A stretch of DNA of 64,000 bases from Anaerolineae bacterium (GTDB taxonomy: Bacteria; Chloroflexota; Anaerolineae; JAAYZQ01). The DNA lies in contig JAFGIA010000415.1 in NCBI GenBank assembly GCA_016929795.1, positions 1 through 64,000 on the forward strand, given 5' to 3'. Below the pieces are notes generated by a model. The model was not told the origin of the DNA. It saw only the letters and a program-made list of their open reading frames with translations, and did not search any database. This document shows, in pieces, positions 52,041 through 63,100 of the stretch (the stretch's first letter is position 1; the number at the start of each line of letters is the position of its first letter). The translations under genes and the position numbers were made by a program.

Positions 52041-53147
52041 ATGAATACCTTTGCGTTCATGATTCATCCGATCGATCCACAGCGCGATGTAGCCCGCAAG
52101 TTTCCCGTTTTGGGCAAGCTGCCGCCCGGGATCATCGACTATTTTTCTGCCTTTTTCCCCCCGGTGCGCCTTTCTCACGTCACAGGGGTGCGCTCAGAGG
52201 CAACGGGCGAAGAGATCGAGGGCTGGCTGATCGCTTGCCCCATGACGCCGAACCGGCTGATGGAGGTATCGCTCGGCAGGGCGTACGCCAAGTTGGTGCA
52301 GACGGGGCGACTGGCGCAACGGTTGGGCGCGGATTTGTTGGGCCTCGGGGCGTTTACGTCGGTGGTGGGCGATGCAGGCGTGACGGTGGCCAGCCGGCTC
52401 GCGATTCCGGTGACGACAGGAAACAGCTACACTGTGGCGGTGGCGGTGGAGGCTGCGCTTCAGGCCGGGCGGCGCCTGGGCCACGATCCACGCGAAGCGA
52501 CCGTCGCTGTGGTGGGTGCCTACGGGTCGACAGGGAGGGCGTGCGCGCATCTGTTGACCCGGTCCGTGTCGAAACTGATCCTCATAGGCCGGGACCGACA
52601 GCGCCTGGATGAGGTTCGGCGGGAAGTGGAAGCTGCTGGCGTGCAGGTGATTGTGAGCCAGCAGCTGGGTGCGATCCAGCAGGCAGACATTGTGCTCACG
52701 GTGACGAGTGCAGTGGAACCGATCGTGGAGCCGGAACACGTCAAGCGGGGAGCGGTGGTGTGTGATGTCGCGCGCCCCCGAAATGTATCGCGGCGGGTAG
52801 CCGATGAGCGCCACGACGTGTTGGTGATCGAAGGGGGAATGGTAGACGTTCCAGGCAACGTGGACTTTGGTTTTGATTTTGGTCTGCCCCCCAGGAAGGC
52901 GTACGCGTGCATGGCAGAGACCATGATCCTGGTGTTAGAGGGGAGAATGGAGCCGTACAGCCTGGGACGGACGTTGTCGATCGAGAAGGTGGAAGAGATA
53001 TGGCAATTGGGCGTCCGGCACGGTTTTCGTGTGTCGGGCTTTCGCAGCTTTGAACGAGCGGTTAGTGACACCATGATCGCGGCAGTACGAGCGGCTGCCG
53101 GCCGGTCAGCGGGTGATCAAGTTGTAGACAATGCTGCTACGAGGTAG
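52041..53147 (+). CDS. Homologue of cyanobacterial acyl-ACP reductase (AAR)
   Basis: A 368-residue NAD(P)-dependent enzyme. It shares the block order of cyanobacterial acyl-ACP reductases: GLGAFTSVVGDAG, TTGNSYT, the dinucleotide loop VAVVGAYGSTGRACAHLL, and AYACMAETMILVLEG, where Cys290 aligns with the AAR active-site Cys, then IEKVEEIWQLGVRHGF. AAR makes fatty aldehydes from acyl-ACP. No aldehyde-deformylating oxygenase gene is seen here, so the product may be an aldehyde signal or a metabolite for another enzyme. The assignment rests on motif recall, not on a search. Confidence 0.72.
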   Translation: MNTFAFMIHPIDPQRDVARKFPVLGKLPPGIIDYFSAFFPPVRLSHVTGVRSEATGEEIEGWLIACPMTPNRLMEVSLGRAYAKLVQTGRLAQRLGADLLGLGAFTSVVGDAGVTVASRLAIPVTTGNSYTVAVAVEAALQAGRRLGHDPREATVAVVGAYGSTGRACAHLLTRSVSKLILIGRDRQRLDEVRREVEAAGVQVIVSQQLGAIQQADIVLTVTSAVEPIVEPEHVKRGAVVCDVARPRNVSRRVADERHDVLVIEGGMVDVPGNVDFGFDFGLPPRKAYACMAETMILVLEGRMEPYSLGRTLSIEKVEEIWQLGVRHGFRVSGFRSFERAVSDTMIAAVRAAAGRSAGDQVVDNAATR

Positions 53148-53179
53148 TGTTTCGAAGCCAGGTAGGGAGGTGTGAGTCT

Positions 53180-54061
53180 ATGAGCAAGGGACGTCTGCTA
53201 ATCGTGGAGGACGATTTCGATATCTCGAACATGCTGCGCATCTATTTTGATTCGCAGGGATACGAGACGATCGTCGCGACCCGCGGTCAAGAGGCGCTGG
53301 ATGTGTGTCGCCGCAAGCTGCCAAACCTTGTGATCCTTGACATCATGTTGCCCGATATCAATGGATATGAGGTGTGTAGAAACCTGCGGAGCAACTTGCG
53401 CACCAGCCATATTCCGATCATCTTTTTGACGCAGAAGGATGAGCGGAGCGACCAGATTGCAGGCCTGGAGATGGGTGCGGATGACTATATCACCAAGCCT
53501 TTCGATCTGCAGTTGCTCTTGCTGCGCGTGGAGGGTGCGCTACGGCGCGCCGGTTGGCTGAGTCTCACGAGTCCGGTGACCGGCCTGCCGAGCAGCAAGC
53601 TCATCGAAGAGCAATTGCGCAGTATTATGCGCCGGCATGACTGGTCGCTTCTGTATGTCGGGATCAACCATATCAATGGCTTTAACGACGTGTATGGCTT
53701 TGTGGCCGGCGATGATGTGCTGCGCTTTGCAGCTATGCTGCTCAGCGAGGTGGTCGACGACCTGGGCACGGGGGATGATTTTATCGGCCATACGGGCGGC
53801 GACACGTTTATCGTGATCAGTACGCCTGAAGCCGCACCTCGGATCAGGAATAACCTGGTACAGCGCTTTAACGAAGAGGTAGAAACTTTCTACAACTTCA
53901 AAGACCGCGAGCAGCGCTATATCATCGTCGATGGAGCAAAGGTGCCGTTGATGACGCTGGCGGTGGGTATGATACATCACGACACGGTTCCGTTTTCTGA
54001 TATCCGTGAGATTACCGAAGTGGCGGCGGAAGCTCGACGTCGCGCACAGCAGGGTATTTAG
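53180..54061 (+). CDS. Response regulator with degenerate GGDEF-like output domain
   Basis: A 293-residue protein. The ATG at 53180 follows GGGAGG. The receiver domain has the acidic pair EDD (10-12), the phosphorylation Asp54 in LDIMLPD, and the Lys in DDYITKPF. The C-terminal domain follows the GGDEF layout (GVLP-like GLPSSKL, LLYVGINHINGFNDVYGFVAGDDVL) but the active-site loop is GGDTF instead of GG(D/E)EF, so cyclase activity is unlikely. It sits 45 bases before the giant kinase gene and should be one of its phosphorylation partners. Confidence 0.85.
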   Translation: MSKGRLLIVEDDFDISNMLRIYFDSQGYETIVATRGQEALDVCRRKLPNLVILDIMLPDINGYEVCRNLRSNLRTSHIPIIFLTQKDERSDQIAGLEMGADDYITKPFDLQLLLLRVEGALRRAGWLSLTSPVTGLPSSKLIEEQLRSIMRRHDWSLLYVGINHINGFNDVYGFVAGDDVLRFAAMLLSEVVDDLGTGDDFIGHTGGDTFIVISTPEAAPRIRNNLVQRFNEEVETFYNFKDREQRYIIVDGAKVPLMTLAVGMIHHDTVPFSDIREITEVAAEARRRAQQGI

Positions 54062-54105
54062 CTGTCGTGTGAGGTTGGGGCTCACTCGTGTTTGGGATGG
54101 CGTGA

Positions 54106-57100
54106 ATGATGATCTCCGGGGTGCATGCCAGGCCTGAGGGCCGCATCGAGCGCTTGCTCTTGTGGTTGCAGCGGATTGCGTTTGGCATGCTTGTGCTCGT
54201 GGCACTGGTTCGCGCCGAGTTCGTCGACGCGTTGGCCCTGGCAGCGGTGCTGGCCGTCCACGCGCTGGTCTATATCGCGATCCGCCGTCTCGATCGCACT
54301 GCCGTGACGCTGTGGCTGGTGAGTATCGTCGATGTGATCCTCGCGTCTATCGCTTTCATCTTTGCGCAAACCGAGGCGGGCCAGGTGGGGATGCTCGGCT
54401 TGGTCCCTGCCGCTATCTTGGCTACACGCCTGCCTCTCTGGCAGGCCTTGGGGATGAACGTCCTGTTGTGGCTTGTTTTCACCTTTCCCTATTTGCAGGC
54501 CTGGTCCGGGCTGGATGATCCACTTACGGTGGCGCCTATCTTTAGCAACCTGTTCCTCTATCCGGCGATCACTTTTGTGGTCAGTTATCTGACCGCGATG
54601 GAAGCGCGCCAGGCGCGCATGGACCGCGACGCGGTGCTGCGCCTGCGGCAATTGGCTGTGGTCCATGATGTGGGGAGCACGGTTAGCTCTACGCTCGATC
54701 TGGGTGAGGTGCTCGACCTGGTGACGGCAAAAGCGATCGAGATCCTTGATGCCGAGGGTGGGTTGCTGTTCTTGCTCGAGGATAGAAGCCGCGAGCTGGT
54801 ATGCCGCGTCGCGCAAGGGCAAGGTATTGAAATACCGATCGGGCATCACGTGGTGGCGGGCGAGGGGATTGTGGGGAGGGCGCTCGCACAGAGGCAACCA
54901 CAGTTGATAACTGAGCGGGATACTGCTTTGGTGCCGACTGGAGCGCCCGAGGCAGGGGAGCCCAAGATTCGCGATAGTGTCGCCGTGCCGCTGATCAGCC
55001 AGGGGCGAGTGGTGGGCGTGTTGCAGGTGGCAAACAAGCGCGGTGTCCATGCATTTGACCAGGAGGATGTAGATCTCCTCTCCACCTTTGCCATCCAGGC
55101 GGCCATTGCCATCGAAAACGCGCGGTTGTACGAGCAGACGGACGAGGCGCTCCACCGGCGGTTGCAGGAGCTGGCGACGATCGAGGAGATCGACCATGAG
55201 CTAGGGGGTGCGCTCAACTATGACCGGATTGTAAGGCTTGTGCTTCAACGTGCAGTCGAAGCGTGCCAAGCAAGCAGCGGGTCGATCGGCGTGCTCGTGG
55301 ATGGAGACCGGAGAATCAGGTTCCAGTTCTGGCACGCAGGCGATGATGGCACCACCGCAGATAGCTCTCGGCAGCTCAGCACCGTGGAATGGACGGTCGA
55401 TCGCGGGATTGTTGGTCGGGTGCTCACGAGTGGTGAACCGGCGCTGGTGGAAGACGTAAGCCAAGATCCCGATTACCAGCCTGTAACCGAGACAACGCGC
55501 TCAGAAGTGGCGGTGCCAATCCGGCGCGAGGATCGGATCATTGGCATCCTCAACCTGGAGAGCGAACATCTGGCTGCTTTTGGTGGCCAAGATCTGCGTT
55601 TCCTGGAGCATCTGGCGGATCATGCGGGGATTGCGATCGAGAATGCGCGGCTGTTCCGCGAACAGGAGCAGCGCGCGACCGCGCTGGCGATGCTCAACGA
55701 AGTGTCGGCGGTGGTCAGCTCACAGCTTGATCCCGATCGTGTGTTGGAAACGATCGTCGAGTCGGTGATCGACGTAGCAGGCTGCCAGAAGGCCGCGATC
55801 TTTGTCGCGGATGAGGGGCGGGTCAGCCTGCGGATGAGTCGCGGCTTGAGTGACGAGTATATTGCAGCGGCGCAGGATATCGAGATTACGCCTGATGGAC
55901 GTGCGCAAGCTATGCTGAGTCGCGAGCCGCTGGTCGTGCCCGATCTTGAAGTCGACGAGACGATACAAGGGTTTAGCGACCTTGCACGCCGTGAGGGATT
56001 TCGCGCTGTGGTCGATGTCCCTCTGCGCGTGCGCGACATATGCCTGGGCGAGTTGACTGTCTATTATGCAGAGCCGAGGCAATTTGACCAGGTCGAGATC
56101 GACACGCTCAAGAGCTTTGCCAACCAGGCAGCGATTGCACTCGACAATGCGCGTACCTTCCAGGCTGAGCGGCAGCGCACACAGATGTTCTCGGCGATTG
56201 GTGAGATTAGCCGCGAAATTCGGACAGGGCTCGAGTTGGAGCACACGCTCGACCTGATTCTGACGCGGGTTTGCGACCTGGTGGATTATTATATTGCCGA
56301 GATCTGCCTGTGGGATCCAGCGCGCGGTGTGCTCGTCACATGGGCAAGCGCGGGCGACCCACGCTACATCGCGCGTACAGGAGGGTTCTACAAGCTCGAC
56401 GAAGGGTACACTGGGTGGATTGCGCGAAACAGGCAGATGCTGCTGATTTCGGACATATCGAGTTGGCATGAGGCCCAGCCCAAGATCGACCTGACGGAGA
56501 CACCGGTCCGGTCGTACGTGGGATTGCCCCTGGAAACGGGTGACGAGTTTGTGGGGACGCTCGAGCTAGCCAGCGATCGGCTTGCGGCCTACGATGAGCG
56601 GAGTGTCGAGATCCTCGAGATCCTTGCCGACCAGGCGGCCGTGGCAATTCACAATGCCAAGCTGTACCGGGAGACGCAACGCCGGTACGAGCAAACTCAG
56701 CTTCTATTGCGGATAGCTGAAGCAATAGGCTCGACGCTTGATTTGACTGAAACAGTCCGCCGCGTGGCGCGCGAGATGTGCCGTGCGCTCGAGGCCGACA
56801 TGGGCGGTGTCTTTCTGCCGACTGCAGATGGAATGCACCTGCGGGCAGTGGCAGGTTATCACATCCCTAGCGAGCATCTCGAGTTCTATCAGGAGTTGCT
56901 GATCCCGCTGCACGGCCATCGCTTCCTGGAGGAAGCCTGGGAAACACGCCAGGCAGTACATAGCTCTGATCTGGCCAACGATCCACGCATCGATCAGTCG
57001 CTGATTGGTGCGCTGCCCAATCAGACCGCGCTCTTTGCACCGATGGTGGTGCGCGATGAGGTGATTGGTGGCATCTATGCTGTGTGGCACCAGGAAAGGC

Positions 57101-60100
57101 GAGAACTGACGGTGGAAGAGCTGCAGTTGGCCAATGCCATCGCCTGGCAGGCTGGTGCAGTGGTTGAGAACTCGCGGCTGTTCGATGCACAACAGCGCCA
57201 GGTGCGCGAGCTGGGGATCCTCTTTGAGACGAGCGCGGCGGTGAGCTCGAGCCTCGCGCTCAGCGACGTGTTGGGTACGGTGGCGCAGCAGATGGCACGT
57301 GCACTCAACGTGGCAAGCTGCACGATTTCGGATTGGGACCCGGAGAGAGGGGTCGTGACGACGCTGGTGGAACGCACGCTTGATCCAGATCAGCAGTGGG
57401 TGCCAATGAAAGGAGACATTGGCAGAACATATGCGCTGGAGGAGTATCAAGCGACGGCCGAGGTGCTGCATGAGCGGCGCCCCGGCATCATCCGTGCGTC
57501 TGATACGAAGGCAGATGCTGCCGAACGCGAGCTGTTGGAGATGTTTGATCGGCAGTCGCTGTTGATGTTGCCCCTGGTGGCACACGACAAGGTAGTCGGA
57601 CTCGTAGAGTTGTACGAGGACCGGCCGGACCGCGAGTTCACGGAGGATGACGTGCGGCTCGGCACAGCCCTGGCGAGCCAGGCGGCGATCGCGATCGAGA
57701 ATGCGCGCTTGTACGAACAGACGGACGAGCGGCTCCAGGCGCGGGTCGATGAGCTGACTGCGCTTCAGCGCGTGACGCGCGAGTTGAATGCAAGCCTGGC
57801 GCTAGATCATATCGTCGAGGCTGTGCTCGATGCTGCGATCGAATCGACAGAGGCGACACACGGCAACGTCATGCTTCTCGACATGACCACGGGGCATCTG
57901 ATGCTGCGGGCGACACGGGGGTATACGGAAGAGGAGATCGCCCGGCTCGAGCGCATGCTGCTTGAGACGGCGAGCCAGGGCGTCGTACAGCAGGTGATCA
58001 GGACGGGAGAAGCCTACCTGATCGAGGATACAGAGATCGAGGTGCTGGAAGTATGCGTCAAAGAGAATAACCGATCCGCATTGTCTGTGCCGATTCTGTA
58101 TGAAGGCCTGGTGGTCGGTGTAGTAAACCTGGGTCACACAGCGCCAAGTGCCTTTGGCGGGCAGGCGCTGGCGTATGTACAGTCACGAACTGAGCAGGCA
58201 GCGTTGGCAATCGGCAATGCCATGCGCTTTGAGGAGCAGCTACGAGCAAATGAATCGCTTCGGGCCCGAAACGAGCAGATGGCGAGCCTGCTCGATGTCA
58301 GCCGCAAGCTGCGTACCGATGTGCCGCTGGATGAGGTACTGGAAGAAGTCGCGTACGCCATCCAGGAGACTGTGGGGTTTGACTTTGTGCTGATCAGCTT
58401 GCGTGAGGGGATTCCGCCTGTCATGTGGCGGGCAGCAGCTGCCGGACTGCCGATTCAGCAGTTTGAAGAACTGAGGCAGGTGCGACAACCGGCAGAGTGC
58501 TTTGACGCACTATTCCGCGATGAATACCGGCTCGGCTCATGTTATTTCTTCCCGTTCGACAAGCGGGATGACTGGGGCGCTGAACTGCACACAATTGTCC
58601 CCATGACGGAGTCGGGGGAGTGGGAGGAGGGACGCTGGCATCCACTCGATATGCTCCTGGCCCCGCTCTATGGAGGTGGGGGAAGGCTGCTGGGGCACAT
58701 CTCGTTGGATCAGCCACGAGATGGCCTGCGACCCTCTCCCCGCACTCTGAATACGCTGGCTATTTTTGCGAACCAGGCAGCGATCGCTGTCGAGAACGCC
58801 CGCCTGTATGCGGATGCCCAGCGTCGTGCGCAGAACCTGGAACTGATCAATGAGGTGGGGCGATCGCTGACACAGGTACTCGATCCAAACCTGGTTCTGA
58901 CGACAGTGGTACGCGCGGTGTGCGATCTGCTCAAGTGCGAGTTTGCTTCGATCTTTCAGATCGATCCGTTGGATGGCAGGCTAGCTGCAATCGCAAGCCA
59001 GGGTGCCAGGCTGGCAGACATGGAGGATCTGCGTTTCTCAGTGGGTGAAGGGCTGGTGGGATACGTCGCAGCGACCAGGGAGCCACTGCTCATCGCCGAC
59101 ACGAGCCAGGAGCCACGTTTTGTCGAAGGGCCAGTACCGGTGGGGGCGATACTCCTGGCACCAGTGGTGGCGGGCAATCAGTTGATAGGCGTGCTCACCG
59201 CTGGCAGCCCATATCCACAAGCACTGACACCTGCTGATCAGGTGCTTCTCGCGACGCTGGCAGATCAGACAGCGGTGGCGCTAGAGAGCGCGCGCTTGTT
59301 CGACACGACACAACAAGCTGCACTGCGTCTGTCGCTCCTGAACGAGATTGGGCGCCGGGCCGCCGCCGAGTTGCATGCCGGCGAAATGCTTGACACATCA
59401 GTGCAGGCGCTCCAACAGAACCTTGGATTCTTCCGGATGGCTGCTTTTCTGCTAGATGAAAGGACAGGGCATCTCTACGCGGCGGCGGCAAACGATGCTT
59501 TCTGGCCCGTGATCCCCAAGAATTTCAGGCTGGCAGTGGGCGAGGGTTTGATCGGCTCTGCGGCAGCGATTGGCGAGACAGTGTTGGTCAACGATACGGC
59601 CAGCGATATGCGCTATTATTGCAGCGGGGATTGGCAGTGTGCCGCCAGTTTGTCGGTACCGATCAAGGTGCGCGACACGGTGATTGGCGTACTGCACGCG
59701 GAAGCGGAACGCCCGATGGCTTTTCGGGAAGGAGATGCAGCGGCCCTCGAGATCGCGGCGGATCAACTGGCTGTTGCGCTGCAAAACGCACGACTGTTTA
59801 ACGAGACTCAGCGGCGTGTAGCCGAGTTGGCGACGATCAACGAGATCGGGCGTGCAATCAGCAGTGCGCTGGATGTGTCGGATCTGTACGAGTTGATCTA
59901 CAACCAGGTGAGTAAGCTGCTCGACACCAGTAACTTTCACGTTGCACTCTTTGATGCCGAGCAGCAGGTCATTCAGATCGAGTTTCTGGTAGAGCATGGA
60001 CGGCGCCAGGAGCCTGTGGTGCTCTCGCTTGGGCAGGGACTGACGAGCTACCTGATACGCACAGGAGAGCCGGTTTTGCTGACGCACGGGTCTCAGGAGT

Positions 60101-63100
60101 TTCTGAGCGAACAGGGGCTGTCGCTGGAGCGTGATCCGGCGCGGTCCTGGTTGGGCGTTCCGATGATCGCTGAGGATCGTGTGATTGGCGCCATCGCCGT
60201 GCAAAGTTTCGACAAGGACGGAGCTTTCGATCAGGGGCACTTGGAGCTGCTGACGACAATCGCAGGCCAGGCTGCGGTGGCTTTTCAGAATGTACGCCTA
60301 TTCGAGGAACGTGATCGGCGGATCGGCGAGCTGGCAGTGCTCAACGAGGTGTCGCGTGCGATGGGTGCGACGCTCGACCTCGACCAGACGCTCGAGATCG
60401 TTTATCAGCAGGCCAGCCGGCTGTTGGATGCGACGAACTTTTACATCGCACTGTACAATGGAGAACGGGATGAAATCACATTCCCGTTTGTGGTGGATCC
60501 AGAGGGAAGAGAGGATTGGTCTCCGCGCAAGGGAGGGAGAGGGCTGACCGGGCGCGTGATCGCGACAGGGGAACCCCTGCTGTTGCCCGAGGGGGCAGCA
60601 GGCATGTATCGCGAGCAGGGAATGGAAGTGCGTGCAGGGTTGTGCCGGTCGTGGCTCGGTGTGCCCATGATCGCAGAGGACAGGGTGTTGGGTGTCATTG
60701 CGGTCCAGAACTATGACCGCGAGCATGCTTACGATGCAGATGACCTGAAATTACTGGCCACGGTGGCTTCGCAGTCGGCGATGGCAGTGCGTAACGCCCA
60801 GCTTTACCAGCAGATTGTTCACTTTAGCAGCGAGCTGGAGGAGATGGTCGAGGCGCGCACGCGCGATCTCGAAAAAGCGCTCGATGACTTGCGCGTTGAG
60901 CGAGACCGAGTTGAGACACTGTACCGGATCACGAGCGAGCTTGGCGCGACCCTCGAGCTGGAGCGGGTGTTGCAGCGCGCCTTGCAGCTTTTCGCCGAGG
61001 CATTGGGCGTAGAGCACGGTACGATCCTGCTGCTCGACCAGGAGACAGGCTTGCTGACACTGCGCGCGACACTGGAAAAGGGCCGGCAACTGCCACGCGA
61101 CGGCAAGCCGACACGCTGGCGCCACCGGGTAGGCCTGGCCGGCTGGGTGTTGGATCGCCGCGAGCCTGTGCTCATCGAGGATATCTCGACGGACTCCAGG
61201 TGGGTTCATCGTGAGGACAAGGAGTTGAATATCCGCTCTGTACTCGCAGCCCCTCTGTCGCTGGGTGGCGGTGACGTGCTGGGTGTGATTACGTTGGGTC
61301 ATCCTCAAATAGGATACTTTACGCCAGAGCATCTGCAACTGGTGACGGCGTCGACGACGCAGATGGCGATTGCAGTCAACAACTCGGACTTGTACGCCTT
61401 TATTACAGATCAGGCCGATCAATTGGGTGCGGCGCTGCATGCTCAGCAAGAAGAGGTAGCCAAGAGCCGGGCTATCCTGGAGTCGATCGCCGACGGGGTG
61501 TTGGTGCTCGATCATAATGGTCGGGTGCTGCTCGTCAACCCGGCTGCTGAGGAGATGTTGGGCTTCGCGGCGATAGCGCTCGAAGGAGAGCATTTTCGCC
61601 ACATGCTCGGCCTGGGCGAATCCCAGGCGGAGCGTGATCTGGCTCAGGCGCTCTACCGCGAGCTTCGGTTGCGGCTGGAGGTAGAAGGGGAGGACGAGCC
61701 AGTGCAGGCGGCCAGTATTCGAATGGAGGCAGCCCGCAGGGTATTGTCGGTTACGATCGCGCCGCTGATCGTTTCACTCGGTGGGCCGCCAGGCCTGGTC
61801 GCAGCCATCCGAGATGTGAGCCGTGAAGCCGAAGTGGAACGTCTCAAGAATGAGTTTATCTCGACGGTATCGCACGAGCTGCGGACGCCAATGACGTCGA
61901 TCAAAGGGTACACAGATTTGTTGTTCCTGGGCATGGCTGGCGGCTTGACAGATGCGCAGCGTAACTTTTTGCAGATCATCAAGTCAAACGCTGACCGGCT
62001 GACAGCGTTGGTGAACGATATCCTCGACATCTCGCGCATAGAGACTGGTCGTGTCCGTTTGACGATCGAGGCGCTCGACGTGGTCGATCTCATTGATGGT
62101 GTTGTGGTGTCGTTCAAAGAGCAGTATCGTGAAAAGAACATGGAGTTGGTGTGGCAGCCGCCGACAGATTTGCCAGAAGTGCGGGGTGATGCTGCCCGGG
62201 TGACACAGGTTTTGACGAATCTGGTGGCGAATGCGTGGCATTACACGCCCAAGGGGGGACGCGTTGTCGTGTCGGCACACCAGGTAGAGGGGTTTGTGCA
62301 GATCGATGTAACAGACACGGGGATCGGCATTGCCGCGGAGGACTGTGACAGGATCTTTGATCGTTTCTTCCGTGTAGATCACCCGGTCGTACAGGAGGCG
62401 GGAGGCACGGGGCTAGGCCTGTCGATTGTCAAGATGTTTGTGGAGATGTTGGGCGGTGAAATATGGGTCGAGAGTGAGGTGGGTGTCGGATCTACCTTTA
62501 GCTTTACCGTTCCCCTCGCCACGACAGATTTGCCCGAGCCAGATGCCGGAGTGTTGACTATCGAGGCGACCCCTGTCGCCACGCGCCGGCCCAAGATCCT
62601 AGTCGTGGAGGATGATCGCGATCTGGCGTTGCTCCTGCGCCGCCAGCTCGAGTCGGACGGGTACCAGGTGGTATTGACGGGAAGTGGCGAGGATGCGGTG
62701 TGGCTGGCGCGGGAGGAGCAGCCACAACTGATCACGCTCGATATCATGCTTCCTGATGTGGATGGTTTCGCAGTGCTCGAACGCCTCAAAGAAAATGCGA
62801 AAACATCCGCGATCCCTGTCGTGATTACGTCGGTGTTGGCAGATGCCGAGAGAGAAAAAGGCTATTCGCTTGGCGCAGTCGACTATGTCGTCAAGCCATT
62901 TGCGGAAGACAAGTTGGTGACCGCTGTGCGACGTGCTCTTTCGACGCTCGATACGTCAGAGCCACACCGCGTGCTTGTGGTGGATGACGACCCGGATATC
63001 CTGGGGCTGATGGAAGAAGCGCTGTCATTTCATGGATATACTGTGGACAGGGCGGCGAATGGGCGGGAGGCGCTGCAGCAAGTGGCAGCGGTGCGACCAG

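Noticed and set aside
54082..55197. 371-residue minus-strand frame rich in His and Gln
   Set aside because: Antisense to the start of the giant kinase; residue bias is that of a shadow frame.
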